From NCBI RefSeq assembly GCF_014697355.1, contig NZ_JACJRQ010000060.1:1-41838 (forward strand): DNA of 41,838 bases, given 5' to 3'. This document shows, one piece after another, positions 1-9,284 of the stretch (position 1 is the stretch's first letter; each line of letters starts with the position of its first letter). The stretch comes from Nostoc calcicola FACHB-3891 (GTDB taxonomy: Bacteria; Cyanobacteriota; Cyanobacteriia; Cyanobacteriales; Nostocaceae). Position numbers and translations under genes: made by a program. Under the pieces are notes generated by a model, which was not told the DNA's origin, made no database searches, and worked only from the letters and a program-made list of their open reading frames with translations.

Positions 1-65
1 AAATATTAAAAAAATGATAACTTTTATTTATGCATTAAGTAGCAGATAGCACTTAAGCATACTGG

Positions 66-497
66 TTAATTTGTTGGCGATCGCCCTTTGGGAAAAAGTT
101 TGTGATCTACTGAAAGTGATTGGGCGATCAAATCGGCAGCCCAACACATATCCTGTAATCGCAACCAGCCTCGCCATAAGGTCTGCCAACCGGGCAGACC
201 ATCAGATTTGCGACCAAGAAAACCACCTAAACGAGCGATCGCTAAAAAGAATTCACCCAGAGTCAACTCACAATTTGTCAACCCAAGACGAGCAATTAAG
301 ACCTTTAACATAATTGAAGGGATGTACTCGTGTGCCTTGAGCTGCGGATTGCTGCGACTAAGTTGGCGTAACTGTAATAATCTGACTGAAACTATAGTAA
401 AAAAGCCAAGTAGTGTCACCAATGATGAAGCTGACTCCAATTGACGTTTTTCTACAGCACAACCAGTTTTGAGACACTTATAAATAGCGACTAAAAA
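66..497 (-). pseudogene. IS4-family transposase, C-terminal fragment
   Basis: Reading on the minus strand, the frame encodes a peptide with the IS4 C-terminal pattern 'LKTGCAVEKRQLES' followed by a leucine-rich stretch, and later 'LGGFLGRKSDGLPGWQTLWRGW', which is typical of the end of cyanobacterial IS4 transposases. Homology extends upstream of the first possible start (TTG at 440) to an in-frame stop at 498-500, so no proper start exists. The DDE catalytic core that should lie further upstream is absent. I infer a decayed insertion-sequence remnant. Terminal inverted repeats are not visible inside the window. Family assignment is by motif recall only. Confidence 0.72.
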
Positions 498-670
498 TCA
501 GGTTTATCAACATTTAAGCAGTCCTGTGTGGTATTAGTCGTGACGGCGATCGCTCTCAGGAGAAAATGTCAGCTAAGTAATTATCACCACTGAACTTGTA
601 GTCAGGTCGGTGTCAGTAGTTGACTCTAGTGTAATATCAACGTAGTAACATCACGTGATTTAACTCAACA

Positions 671-3271
671 ATGCCACGGCAAGCCCAAATCAAAAGCTCT
701 AGGAAACGTTGGTTACTTGAAACACTCAAAACTACTCTGATTTTCCTGTTAGTCCTGGGGCTATTGTTGATGGGACTTGCGACAAATATTGTGCGCCAAT
801 CATTTGCCCAAGAGAGTGGCACAATTCAACTACCTGGACTAAAAGCCGAAGTAACAGTTGAGCGTGATAAATGGGGAATTCCCCATATTTATGCTGCCAA
901 TTCCCACGATTTGTTCATGGCGCAAGGTTACATTCACGCCCAAGACCGCTTTTGGCAAATGGACTTTTGGCGACACATTGGTTCTGGGCGACTCTCAGAA
1001 ATGTTTGGTTCCTCTCAAGTTGAGACTGACAAATATCTGCGGACAATGGGTTGGGCGAGGGTGGCGCAGCAAGAAATCCCGCAAATCAATGCTCAAATGA
1101 AGGCATACTTGGAAGCTTACGCTGATGGTGTCAACGGTTATTTGGCAAACCATCAAGGCAGCACCCTGAGTTTAGAATACGCTGTGCTAAAGTTCCTTAA
1201 TCCTGGGTATCAGCCAGAACCTTGGCAAATACTGCATTCTCTGACCTGGGGTAAGGTAATGGCTTATGATTTGGGCAGAAATTTCCAGAGCGAAATTGAA
1301 CGGGCAATACTGCTTAAAACTCTCACCCCTGCTCAAGTTGAGGAACTTTTTCCGCCGTATCCTCAAGATTTGCCGGTGATTTTGCCGGAGTTCGAGAAGA
1401 AAAAGGACGCGGGGACACGGGGAAACGGGGACACGGTGAAAGAGTACAGCGAGAATTTTTTCCCCGCCTCCCCGCGTCTCCCCTTCTTTGCGTCTTCTTC
1501 CCTCTTTTCTGCTTTAGAGTCAATTACTCAGCCGATGATGGCTTTGGAAGAACTAATTGGTTCTACGGGAATTGGCATTGGCTCAAATAACTGGGTGATA
1601 TCTGGGGAACGCACCGCTACTGGTAAGCCGATTTTGGCGAATGACCCCCATTTGGGTGTGCAAATTCCCTCGATTTGGTATGAGGTTGGTTTGCATTGTA
1701 CGCCTAAAAGTACAGAATGCCCTTACAACGTTGCTGGCTTTTCTTTTGCAGGAATGCTCGGCATAATTATCGGTCATAGCGATCGCATTGCCTGGGGTGT
1801 CACCAATGTACAATCTGATGTGATGGATTTATACATTGAGAAAATCAACCCGAAAAACCCCAACCAATATGAGGTAAATGGCAAATGGGTTGATATGCAA
1901 CTGATTCCAGAGACGATTCAAGTTGCAGGAAGTCAGCCAATTATCCAAACGGTTCGCTACACCCGACACGGGCCGATTCTCTCTGATGTTTCGCCGAATC
2001 TCCAGCAATTCCAACCCAGTCAGCCGCTAAAATTACCGCAAAATTACGCCGTCTCCCTGCGGTGGACTGCCCTAGAACCTTCTAAGCTAGGCTATGCTAT
2101 TCCCCAAATAAATCGCGCCCAAAATTGGGAGGAATTTCGCATTGCTGCCAAGAATTATGATGTCCCTGCTCAAAATTTGGTCTACGCTGACATTGATGGC
2201 AACATTGGCTACCAAATGCCTGGTAAATTCCCCATTCGAGCCAAGGGAGATGGGCGTTATCCGGTTCCTGGTTGGACGGATGAATATGAGTGGCAAGGCT
2301 ATATTGACTTTGAGGAGTTGCCCAAAGCTTTCAATCCACCCACAGGTTTTATTGCTACTGCGAATAATTTAGTTTCCCGTGAATATCCTTATTTAATTAC
2401 CGCAGATTGGGTTTATGGTTATCGGGCAAAGCAGATTGTTGAAATGATTTTACAACAAACTCAACCGATTTCCTTGAAGAATGTAGAACAGATACAGGGT
2501 AGCGATCGCAATCTCAACGCCCAAACTCTAGTACCATTACTGCAATCCCTTGCAGTTGATACACCCCGGTTGCAAGCAGCCCAAAAACTGCTACAAGATT
2601 GGAATTTGCAGTTGGGAATGACATCACCTGCTGCGGCTTTGTTTGAAGTATTCTGGAAAAACTTCTTGGCAGATACATTTCACGATCAGTTGCCTGAAAG
2701 ATATTTTCCTAGTGGCGGCGATCGCTGGTACGCTGTAATAGCAAATCTGGTCAAACAGCCCAATAGTCCTTGGTGGGATAATCGCAACACCCCAAAAGTC
2801 GAAAACCGCGACCAAATCCTGGGAGAATCTTTTACAAAAGCCGTAGATGAACTAGAACGCATTCAAGGTAAAAACCCGAAAAACTGGAATTGGGGCAAAC
2901 TGCATACTGTTACTTTTCGTAATGCCACCTTGGGGAAATCTGGGGTTGCACCCATTGAAGCTTTGTTTAATCGTGGTGCTTTTGCCACGGCTGGTAACGG
3001 CGAAACAGTGAATGCTAACCGCTGGAAGGCAAACAAATCCTTTGAAGTGACAGATATTCCTTCATTGCGGATGATTGTAGATTTGGGAAATTTGGAGAAC
3101 TCACTCTTGATTCACACCCCTGGACAATCAGGCCATGCCTTCCATAGACACTACAACGATATGGTTGACCTTTGGCGTCAGATTGAATACCACCCCATGC
3201 TGTGGCAACAAAAGAATGTTACAGCAAATACTACTGCCACATTGAAATTAATGCCAAAATTAGCAGATTGA
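671..3271 (+). CDS. Penicillin acylase-family Ntn hydrolase (possible AHL acylase)
   Basis: This 866-residue protein begins with a basic stretch and a hydrophobic segment (about residues 16-40, ending near 'SFAQ'), so it is probably exported or anchored. The acylase alpha-chain follows ('VERDKWGIPHIYA', 'GYIHAQDRFWQMDFWR'). Then comes the autoprocessing junction 'GIGSNNWVISG', where Ser305 would become the N-terminal nucleophile of the beta-chain. The rest is beta-chain, ending in the conserved 'PGQSGHAFHRHYNDM' region. Family members hydrolyse amide bonds of penicillins, cyclic lipopeptides or acyl-homoserine lactones. Anabaena PCC 7120 has a characterised AHL acylase of similar size (AiiC), and orthology is plausible but unproven here. 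Residues 246-270 derive from an intergenic-type repeat inserted in the spacer peptide that is normally removed during maturation. It is a single gene with no close operon partner. Confidence 0.9.
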   Translation: MPRQAQIKSSRKRWLLETLKTTLIFLLVLGLLLMGLATNIVRQSFAQESGTIQLPGLKAEVTVERDKWGIPHIYAANSHDLFMAQGYIHAQDRFWQMDFWRHIGSGRLSEMFGSSQVETDKYLRTMGWARVAQQEIPQINAQMKAYLEAYADGVNGYLANHQGSTLSLEYAVLKFLNPGYQPEPWQILHSLTWGKVMAYDLGRNFQSEIERAILLKTLTPAQVEELFPPYPQDLPVILPEFEKKKDAGTRGNGDTVKEYSENFFPASPRLPFFASSSLFSALESITQPMMALEELIGSTGIGIGSNNWVISGERTATGKPILANDPHLGVQIPSIWYEVGLHCTPKSTECPYNVAGFSFAGMLGIIIGHSDRIAWGVTNVQSDVMDLYIEKINPKNPNQYEVNGKWVDMQLIPETIQVAGSQPIIQTVRYTRHGPILSDVSPNLQQFQPSQPLKLPQNYAVSLRWTALEPSKLGYAIPQINRAQNWEEFRIAAKNYDVPAQNLVYADIDGNIGYQMPGKFPIRAKGDGRYPVPGWTDEYEWQGYIDFEELPKAFNPPTGFIATANNLVSREYPYLITADWVYGYRAKQIVEMILQQTQPISLKNVEQIQGSDRNLNAQTLVPLLQSLAVDTPRLQAAQKLLQDWNLQLGMTSPAAALFEVFWKNFLADTFHDQLPERYFPSGGDRWYAVIANLVKQPNSPWWDNRNTPKVENRDQILGESFTKAVDELERIQGKNPKNWNWGKLHTVTFRNATLGKSGVAPIEALFNRGAFATAGNGETVNANRWKANKSFEVTDIPSLRMIVDLGNLENSLLIHTPGQSGHAFHRHYNDMVDLWRQIEYHPMLWQQKNVTANTTATLKLMPKLAD
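1406..1478. repeat. In-frame iterated repeat inside the acylase gene
   Basis: A G-rich arm (1406-1425) made of 'GGGGACACGG' iterations pairs with a C-rich arm (1459-1478), 18 of 20 bases complementary. The same iteration appears intergenically at about 27246-27290. The reading frame stays open across it. It encodes a low-complexity peptide just upstream of the autocatalytic Ser305. Confidence 0.75.
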
Positions 3272-3976
3272 AGAAGAATTCAGCTATTCTGAATTCAGGA
3301 GTCAGAATGAAGATGCGACGCTCGTTGCGCGGCATCGTCTCCCCTTCTCCCAAAGGGAGAGGCTAGCGCCAAGGGAGAAGACTCGGCGGGAGGTAACTAT
3401 CAGTGGGCGATTCAGACCCACCACTGAATTCTTGCACCACTAAACATACAGATTTAGTGGGGGTCTTAAACCCCTGGATTCGTCCACTCTTTCGTTCAAA
3501 CTTCATTCTGAATTCTGGCTCCTGACTCCTGAATTCTGTTTTGATAAGTTTATTTAAGTAAAATTACATACACATCTGCGACAAAATGCAGTATAAAGTA
3601 GCAAGGATAAAAAAGTCATATCATGTCCTGTTGAAAACTTACAGCAGATTTTAAGTTGCTGAAGTACACAACTTCACTCTCAAAGCCAAGTGTAAAGGTC
3701 GTTTTACTTCTGAATTCTGTTAGCGCAGCGGGGCGTAGCCCATTCTGACTCCTGAATTCTGACTCCTTAATTCTGAATTCTGACTCCTGAATTCTGAATT
3801 CTGTTCTATTGTTTAAACTGACGCCCTAATGCACAGAGATTTGAATCATAAGTGATTAGCCGGACATGATACCAGAAGCAGAAATAGAAATTTTTGACAA
3901 AAAGAAAAGTATTTTTGCTGACTATCAATTTCCTTTGCCCAACCTTAGCGAAACATAGTCGGAGATCGTGGAACCT
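3272..3976. other. Repeat-rich intergenic region, no gene seen
   Basis: The stretch is packed with 'GAATTCTGACTCCTGAATTC'-type repeats (3277-3310, 3500-3545, 3715-3806), a 'CTTCTCCCAAAGGGAGAGG' hairpin region near 3350, and a 'GTGGGGGTCTTAAACCCC' repeat near 3455. The block 3267-3540 begins with TTGAAGAAGAATTCAG and ends in 'CTGAATTCTG', resembling repeat blocks near 18078-18196 and 28500-28530. No credible coding frame is present. The lipoprotein gene starts immediately after it, with a GGAG at 3961-3964. Confidence 0.7.
3619..3871. mobile_element. MITE-like element, TIR TATCATGTCC(G/T)G
   Basis: TATCATGTCCTG (3619-3630) is matched by CCGGACATGATA (3860-3871) in inverted orientation, with one mismatch. 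The right flank 'AATCATAAGTGATTAGCCGG' closely matches the right end of the 28337-28465 element, so both belong to one family. Its interior here contains other repeats, which suggests nested insertion. It has no coding capacity. Confidence 0.55.
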
Positions 3977-4420
3977 ATGCAACATATAGTAAAGCAAAGT
4001 TTTATACTTTCAGTCACAACTGCGATCGCATTATTATTTGCAAGTTGTGGAGAAAGTAAAGTTGCCCAATGTAACAAAATTATCAAGGTTGCCAATCAGG
4101 CATCTGCTCTAGGTCAGGAATTCGGTAAAAATCCCAATCCGGCAAAAGGTTCTAAAGCTTTAACTGAACTTGCTGCCAAGATAGACCCACTTGCCCAAGA
4201 AATGAAAGCACTAGAAATCAAAGATGAAAAACTCCAAGGTTTTCAAGGACGCTTCCTCACACTTTATCAGGACATTACTAAGGAATTGAAGAATGCAGCA
4301 ACAGCTATAGATAAAAAGAATCTGCCAGCGGCAAAAACCTCTTTGGCATCTCTGCAAAAGAGTGGTCAAGAAGAAAGTTCAATAGTCAAGGAAATTAATA
4401 GCTACTGCTCTGGTAAGTAA
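3977..4420 (+). CDS. Small putative lipoprotein of unknown function
   Basis: From ATG 3977 the product is 147 residues. It begins with a basic N-terminus, a hydrophobic core and the lipobox 'LFASC', so it is predicted to be lipid-modified on the cysteine and held at a membrane facing the periplasm. The mature part is Lys- and Ala-rich, strongly helical and contains only two further cysteines (in 'AQCNKI' and 'NSYCSGK'), which might form a disulfide. I chose ATG 3977 over the in-frame GTG at 3968 because GGAG at 3961-3964 is too close to the GTG. I do not recognise the family. Similar short helical lipoproteins are common in cyanobacteria without assigned roles. Confidence 0.78.
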   Translation: MQHIVKQSFILSVTTAIALLFASCGESKVAQCNKIIKVANQASALGQEFGKNPNPAKGSKALTELAAKIDPLAQEMKALEIKDEKLQGFQGRFLTLYQDITKELKNAATAIDKKNLPAAKTSLASLQKSGQEESSIVKEINSYCSGK

Positions 4421-4759
4421 ACAATTCTGCTTTTGACCGAAACACTAATACCAATTCAATTAATAATTGCGACACATCCTTGGGTGAAGACGCGATGAAT
4501 CGCGTCTCTACAAATGATCGATTTGTCGCATTCTTTTTTCAAATTGCTATAGGACTTATGCAATAAATCTCTGAAGCTCTTATTTCTTCTCTGCGAGACG
4601 CTGCGCGAATGTGTCCTTTGCGGTAGCTGGGGCAAGCCGCTGTGCGTCTACGTTTTTTCATGATTTTGCCCAAGTCCTGTACAGTTATGATTCTTTACAG
4701 TGGGTTAGTTTAAGACCTAAGCTGGATTTATCCAGAGGATTTACGCAGGCGATCGCCCG
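4421..4759. other. Intergenic region with hairpin and interspersed repeat
   Basis: A perfect 9-bp inverted repeat AGACGCGAT/ATCGCGTCT lies at 4488-4507. At about 4550-4625 there is a copy of an interspersed repeat starting 'AGGACTTATGCAA' and containing 'CTCTTATTTCTT'. Related copies lie at 11916-11982 (inverted) and 21271-21343. No gene is supported. A forward open frame covering 4611-4934 overlaps the SWIM gene and is spurious. Confidence 0.6.
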
Positions 4760-6535
4760 ATGTCTATTCCCCAAATTAGTGAGTTTACTATCCGCCGTCA
4801 TGCCAACGCCAAATCTTTCCAGCGGGGCGAGGCATACTATGAAGCTGGTGCTGTTAATGCCATCACCCAACGTGGCGGTGTGCTTCAGGCAGATGTTGTG
4901 GGCACTGAACCCACACCTTATCATGTCAGCTTGAATTTCGATAGCAGTGGATTGACTTCTGTTAACTGCACCTGTGCTTACAACTTTGATGGGTGGTGCA
5001 AACATATTGTGGCAACGATGCTCGTGTGTGCGCGTCACTCAGAACATATTGAGCAGCGTCCTACCCTAGAAGAATTACTCGATCGCCTGGATCGTATCCA
5101 AACTCAAAGGCTAGTGGAAGATTTGGTAGCAGAATACCCGCCACTGATTGAGGCGATTGACCGTCGTGTTACCTGGATGATTGCTCCTGTTGCCCAAGAA
5201 AAAAGTATAAAATCTTTGCGGCGCAGTACTATCGATCCGGCTCCCTTTCGCCGACAAGTGCGGCAGATTTTCCGAGAAGCTGTGCGGTATTTCGAGGAGG
5301 GTTACGAAGAAGACCCAATTGTTGAAGAATTGCTAAGTGTAGTGCAAACTGCTCTAGATTTTAGCGAACGGGGAGAGGGTGAAAATGCGATCGCTATTTT
5401 AGAGGCAATTACCTTTACCTGCGTGGAAAATTGGGACGATGTTGCAGAATACGGTGCTGACAATGATGAAATTGTCCAAGAATTAAATCAGGCTTGGTGT
5501 GAAGCAATTCTCGGCGTCGAACTCACCCCAGAGGAAAAAGTCAATATTCAAATTAATTTAGAAGCATGGCAAGATGAATGGAACGCTGACTTTACCATGA
5601 TTATGGAGGTTTTGCGCCAAGGCTGGGATTATCCACCCCTGGTGCAAGTTCTCCAAGGTGATATCACCGAAAGAGGAGCTTGGGAAGAAGATGTGCCGGA
5701 CTATGCAGATGATTTGGCACTGATTCGTCTGAAAATTCTCGAACGTCAGGAACGTTACCAAGAATACTTGTATTTGGCTGAGGCAGAAGGGCAAACCGAG
5801 CAATATCTGACCATGCTGGGGCGTTTAGGCAGGGTAGAAGAAGCAATTGACGCTGCTCAAACCCAGATGAACTCCAAGGAAGAAGCTTTTGCCTTAGGGA
5901 AAACACTCAATGAACAGGGAGCGTTACAGCAAGCACTAGATATCGCCCAGAGTGGATTAAATTTACCAGGTAATTGTCAGTACGAGTTGGGAATTTGGAC
6001 AAGTGATTTAGCTGTTGCATTGGGTAATGGTGAAGCTGCTTTATTAGCAATCAAAGCGGCTTTCCAAGTCAAGCCGTCATTTTTTGACTACCAAAAAATG
6101 CAAGAATTAGCTGGCGAAAACTGGGAAAGTGTCAAAACAGATTTGCTCAGAATCATCCGTAGTTATGGTAGTTGGGGGACAGAAGCAGCCAAAGTAGAGA
6201 TTTTATTGCACGAGGGGCTAATTGATGATGCAATTGCGATCGTTAGTGAACTTAGTTCTTATTATTCTGAATTAATTCACCGAGTCATGGATGCTGCTAT
6301 GCCTCATAATCCTCATTGGGTAATTACCAATGCCTGTAGCCGCGCTGAAAAAATTGTGGATGCAGGTAAAGCAGAATACTACTACCACGCCGTGGAATGG
6401 CTAAAACAAGCACGCACTGCCTACTTGGAATCTGGGAGAACAGCTGACTGGTTAAGTTATCGAGAAAGGTTGATGCAAAACCACGGTCGTAAGCGTAAAT
6501 TAATGGCAATGTTTAAGCAAAAGGGTATGGACTGA
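4760..6535 (+). CDS. SWIM zinc-finger protein
   Basis: The protein has 591 residues. The N-terminal part holds a SWIM zinc-binding motif of pattern CxCx7CxH, with Cys70, Cys72, Cys80 and His82 ('CTCAYNFDGWCKHIVA'). SWIM domains occur in bacterial helicase-associated proteins and in stand-alone proteins, and are thought to mediate nucleic-acid or protein binding. The remainder (about 110-591) is acidic and helical, with repeat-like segments such as 'LGRLGRVEEAID' and 'EGLIDDAIAIV' that resemble TPR-type helical hairpins. No catalytic domain is evident, so a scaffold or binding role is inferred. ATG 4760 follows a HIP1 site, and no strong ribosome binding site is visible. There is no obvious operon partner; the next gene is convergent. 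Confidence 0.85.
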   Translation: MSIPQISEFTIRRHANAKSFQRGEAYYEAGAVNAITQRGGVLQADVVGTEPTPYHVSLNFDSSGLTSVNCTCAYNFDGWCKHIVATMLVCARHSEHIEQRPTLEELLDRLDRIQTQRLVEDLVAEYPPLIEAIDRRVTWMIAPVAQEKSIKSLRRSTIDPAPFRRQVRQIFREAVRYFEEGYEEDPIVEELLSVVQTALDFSERGEGENAIAILEAITFTCVENWDDVAEYGADNDEIVQELNQAWCEAILGVELTPEEKVNIQINLEAWQDEWNADFTMIMEVLRQGWDYPPLVQVLQGDITERGAWEEDVPDYADDLALIRLKILERQERYQEYLYLAEAEGQTEQYLTMLGRLGRVEEAIDAAQTQMNSKEEAFALGKTLNEQGALQQALDIAQSGLNLPGNCQYELGIWTSDLAVALGNGEAALLAIKAAFQVKPSFFDYQKMQELAGENWESVKTDLLRIIRSYGSWGTEAAKVEILLHEGLIDDAIAIVSELSSYYSELIHRVMDAAMPHNPHWVITNACSRAEKIVDAGKAEYYYHAVEWLKQARTAYLESGRTADWLSYRERLMQNHGRKRKLMAMFKQKGMD

Positions 6536-6587
6536 GAACTATTATTTACCGAGAAGGGGGAAAGGGGAAAGGGTAAGGGGAAAAGGT

Positions 6588-6698
6588 AAGAATTCAAAAC
6601 AGGGGTAAAGGGTAAAGGCTAAGAATTCAAAACAGGGGTAAAGGTTAAGAATTCAAAACAGGGGTAAAGGTTAAGAATTCAAAACAGGGGTAAAGGTT
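6588..6698. repeat. Tandem 26-bp repeat flanked by purine/pyrimidine tracts
   Basis: Four copies of 'AAGAATTCAAAACAGGGG' plus 'TAAAGGTT' start at 6588, 6621, 6647 and 6673. The first spacing is 33 bp and the others are 26 bp. The array sits between a G/A-rich tract (6551-6587, resumed at 6699-6718) and a complementary C/T-rich tract (6726-6782), so the whole 6551-6782 block could fold back on itself. It lies between convergent genes and may affect termination. It is not a CRISPR because there are no unique spacers. Confidence 0.8.
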
Positions 6699-6831
6699 AA
6701 AGGGTAAAGGGTGAAGGGATAAATTTAACCTTTGCCCCTTTCCCTTTCCCCCTTCCCCCTTACCCCTTCCCCTTTCCCCTTCTTCATCATGCCGACCTAC
6801 TTACCTGAAATACGCTGTAACTGTGATTTGA

Positions 6832-8289
6832 CTATTGTCGAGATTGAATTTGCTGTACTAAATCATAAAAAGGTTGCCAATTATCTTCTTGAACAATTGG
6901 TTCCCAAATAGATTCAATAACAGGTCTTAACAATGCTGTTTTGGGATTATGAAAAGCGAGAGTTTGGGCGATTGTGTCTAGGCGATCGCCAGCTAAATCA
7001 TTCAAGATTTTATGGTATAGTATACACCAATCATCAAAAATTCCTGATGCTCCCGGTACTGGTACAATATCTGAAGTATTCATCACGAAACCTGGTTCAT
7101 CTCGCCATTTAAATGAAAAGGTGCGAGCCATCTCATAAAAAAATTCGTGATAACCAACTTTGCTATTGGTCAAAAATTCAATCGTTAAATTCAAGAGTTC
7201 TTTTGCCTGTGGATTTGCTAACTCTACAAAACCCAACTTTTTCAACATCAAAGAACTGTATTCCGCTTGATAATATTCATCAAACTTTGCTAATCCAGAC
7301 TTCAAATCGTCTTTATCAATAATCGCTTTTAAAGGTTCCTGAAGCATTTCTAGATTCAACTGGCAAACGCTTGGTTGATGAATGTAACAATAGCGTCCAT
7401 AATAGTCAAAGTATGCAGCTATAAAGTATGGATTATAGTTCGGAATAAACGCATAAGGCCCATAATCAAAACTCTCTCCCGTAATCGACATATTGTCAGT
7501 ATTGAGAACTGCATGACAAAAACCAGCAGCCATCCACTGGGCTGCTAGTTCTGCAACTCTTTTAACTAATTCGGCGTAAAATAAGGCATATTTATCTTCT
7601 TGACCGTCCAAATCTTGGTAATATTCCTTAATTACATGGTCTAACAGCTTCTGAGTTAAATCTGGACGCTGTAAATAGTGCAGACGCTCAAAAGTCCCAA
7701 AGCGAATATGAGAATTGCTCATCCTGACCATTACAGATGAACGGGTGGGTGAAGGTTCATCTCCCCGCCACAGCGATAAGCCTGTTTCAATCATGCTGAG
7801 ACAGCGCGAGGTACGTACACCCAAGTGGTGCAGTGCTTCCGCAGCCAGAACTTCTCGCACTCCACCTTTAAGTGTCAGCAAACCGTCGCCACCACGGGAG
7901 TAAGGCGTTCTGCCAGAACCTTTCGTGCCAAAATCATATAATTGGCCATCAGTAGTACGTACTTGCCCGTAGAGAAAACCTCTACCATCACCCAACAGTG
8001 GGTTATATTCACCAAATTGATAGCCGTGGTAACGCATTGCCAACAACGGTTTGCGCCCCTCAAATTTGCCAAAAGCTGTGATGAAATCTTCATCTTTAAC
8101 TACTTGGGGGTCAAGACCTAAGCGCGGTAACAGTGCATCGTGACGCCAACGCAAGATGTGTTGGGGAAATTCTTCTGCCGCAACCTCGTCGTAGTAGTCA
8201 TCGCCTAGAGATTCCAAGGCGCTTTCGTAGTTCAGGGAGAGAAAAGGATTGCTAGAATTCTTGTAGTTTGGAGTTTGGGCCAGAGTCAT
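6832..8289 (-). CDS. selO: Protein adenylyltransferase SelO (YdiU family pseudokinase)
   Basis: The 485-residue product (from ATG 8289) carries the SelO hallmarks: 'FGTKGSGRTPYSRGGDG', 'GGVREVLAAEALHHLGV', and the active-site block 'NTDNMSITGESFDYGP'. In Pseudomonas syringae SelO the equivalent Asp and Asn (252/253) and Asp262 act in catalysis and metal binding. Here they are Asp265, Asn266 and Asp275, with the same 10-residue spacing. The family transfers AMP from ATP to Ser/Thr/Tyr of target proteins and is linked to redox homeostasis. A TTG nine bases upstream (8298) is an alternative start. Many bacterial family members end in a Cys-rich tail, but this one ends 'DLVQQIQSRQ' without cysteines. 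The gene is monocistronic and convergent with the SWIM gene. Confidence 0.93.
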   Translation of the reverse strand: MTLAQTPNYKNSSNPFLSLNYESALESLGDDYYDEVAAEEFPQHILRWRHDALLPRLGLDPQVVKDEDFITAFGKFEGRKPLLAMRYHGYQFGEYNPLLGDGRGFLYGQVRTTDGQLYDFGTKGSGRTPYSRGGDGLLTLKGGVREVLAAEALHHLGVRTSRCLSMIETGLSLWRGDEPSPTRSSVMVRMSNSHIRFGTFERLHYLQRPDLTQKLLDHVIKEYYQDLDGQEDKYALFYAELVKRVAELAAQWMAAGFCHAVLNTDNMSITGESFDYGPYAFIPNYNPYFIAAYFDYYGRYCYIHQPSVCQLNLEMLQEPLKAIIDKDDLKSGLAKFDEYYQAEYSSLMLKKLGFVELANPQAKELLNLTIEFLTNSKVGYHEFFYEMARTFSFKWRDEPGFVMNTSDIVPVPGASGIFDDWCILYHKILNDLAGDRLDTIAQTLAFHNPKTALLRPVIESIWEPIVQEDNWQPFYDLVQQIQSRQ

Positions 8290-8375
8290 TACGAGCAAAA
8301 CTTAATTCATTCTTTCCCTTAATACTACCTCTGGCTTCACCATCAGCATCGACAGATTCTCAATTACGAATTATT

Positions 8376-8963
8376 TTAAGATTTTGGTGCTTGCCAATTA
8401 GGATTGGTCAGACTTGTCAAAATATGATCTTCCCATTGTCCATTAATTAATAAATAATCTCTAGCATATCCTTCAATGACAAAACCGAGTCTTTTGAGGA
8501 CATTGCCACTGCGCCGATTGTGAGGCATATAATTAGCCATGACGCGGTGAAAATTTAACTCTTGAAAGAGATATTGAATTGCTACTTTTAGCCCTTCGGT
8601 CATATATCCTTTGCCTTGCTTTGTTTCGGCAAGGCTATATCCCACGTAGCAAAAATGAGCAGCACCTCGAACAAAATTACTAAAATTAATAGTTCCAATA
8701 ATTACAGTTGGATTTTTTTTGGTAAAAATAAATAGCTTTAAGGACTGACCATTGATAAATTCCAGAAAATTGTTCTCTATTTGATACTGCCAATACTCTT
8801 GAGTAAAAAAACCATCAGCCCAAAGAGGATAGAATGGGGTAAGATAAGTTTTGTTATCATCAAAGTATTTGATAATTTGAGGTATATCCTCTTGAATCGC
8901 CGATCGCAATAATAGGCGATCGCTTTTAATTAACGGCAGTTCTAATTTCATAAACTTGGTCAT
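8376..8963 (-). CDS. rimJ: RimJ-like ribosomal protein S5 N-acetyltransferase (GNAT)
   Basis: The product is 195 residues, the same size as E. coli RimJ (194). Several blocks match RimJ closely: 'NFSNFVRGAAHFCYVGYS', the acetyl-CoA loop 'QGKGYMTEG', 'HRVMANYMPHNRRSGNVL', and the C-terminal 'EGYARDYLLINGQWEDH'. RimJ acetylates the N-terminal alanine of ribosomal protein S5. A RimJ/RimL-type acetyltransferase with another target is the main alternative. The start is ATG 8963 or ATG 8951, and no clear ribosome binding site separates them. Heptamer repeats begin directly upstream of the start codon. It lies 86 bp upstream of selO on the same strand, so co-transcription is possible. Confidence 0.85.
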   Translation of the reverse strand: MTKFMKLELPLIKSDRLLLRSAIQEDIPQIIKYFDDNKTYLTPFYPLWADGFFTQEYWQYQIENNFLEFINGQSLKLFIFTKKNPTVIIGTINFSNFVRGAAHFCYVGYSLAETKQGKGYMTEGLKVAIQYLFQELNFHRVMANYMPHNRRSGNVLKRLGFVIEGYARDYLLINGQWEDHILTSLTNPNWQAPKS

Positions 8964-9090
8964 TTGTCATTTGTCATTTGTCATTGAGCATTGGACATTG
9001 GGCATTCGGCATTGATTATTCTTTCTCCCCCTGCTCCCCCTGCTCCCTCATCCCCCTCATCCCCCTCATCCCCCCACCCCCCACTTCCCC
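8959..9090. repeat. Heptamer repeats (TCATTTG type) and C-rich iterated tract
   Basis: Positions 8961-9014 contain 'TCATTTG' in tandem, decaying into 'CATTGAG', 'CATTGGA' and 'CATTCGG' variants, the classic short tandemly repeated repetitive sequences of Nostoc. Next, 9024-9090 holds 'CCCCCTGCTC' and 'CCCCCTCATC' iterations. The 'CTGCTCCC' unit recurs inside the regulator gene at 20384-20426. Several spurious open frames arise from this tract. Confidence 0.85.
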
Positions 9091-9284
9091 TGAGTATTTT
9101 TGCTCTGAATCTGCCATTCAACCAAAATATTGGTAAGCTGATGTCTAAATATCTAGGCGCGAGGATTGAGAGCTTATGGGTGATTAAGAACTTCAATAAA
9201 ATCCCTTTGCCCAAACGCTGTACCAGAGGAAATTCAATCAAAAGACAGCCTTGATAAACCTAGTCTACAAGAAGGATAGTGACG

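Noticed and set aside
6588..6698. Possible CRISPR-like array
   Set aside because: Units are 26 bp with no unique spacers and no cas genes nearby. It is a plain tandem repeat.
8981..9254. Overlapping frames on both strands between rimJ and bioB
   Set aside because: They are driven by heptamer and C-rich repeats and have no family resemblance or ribosome binding site.
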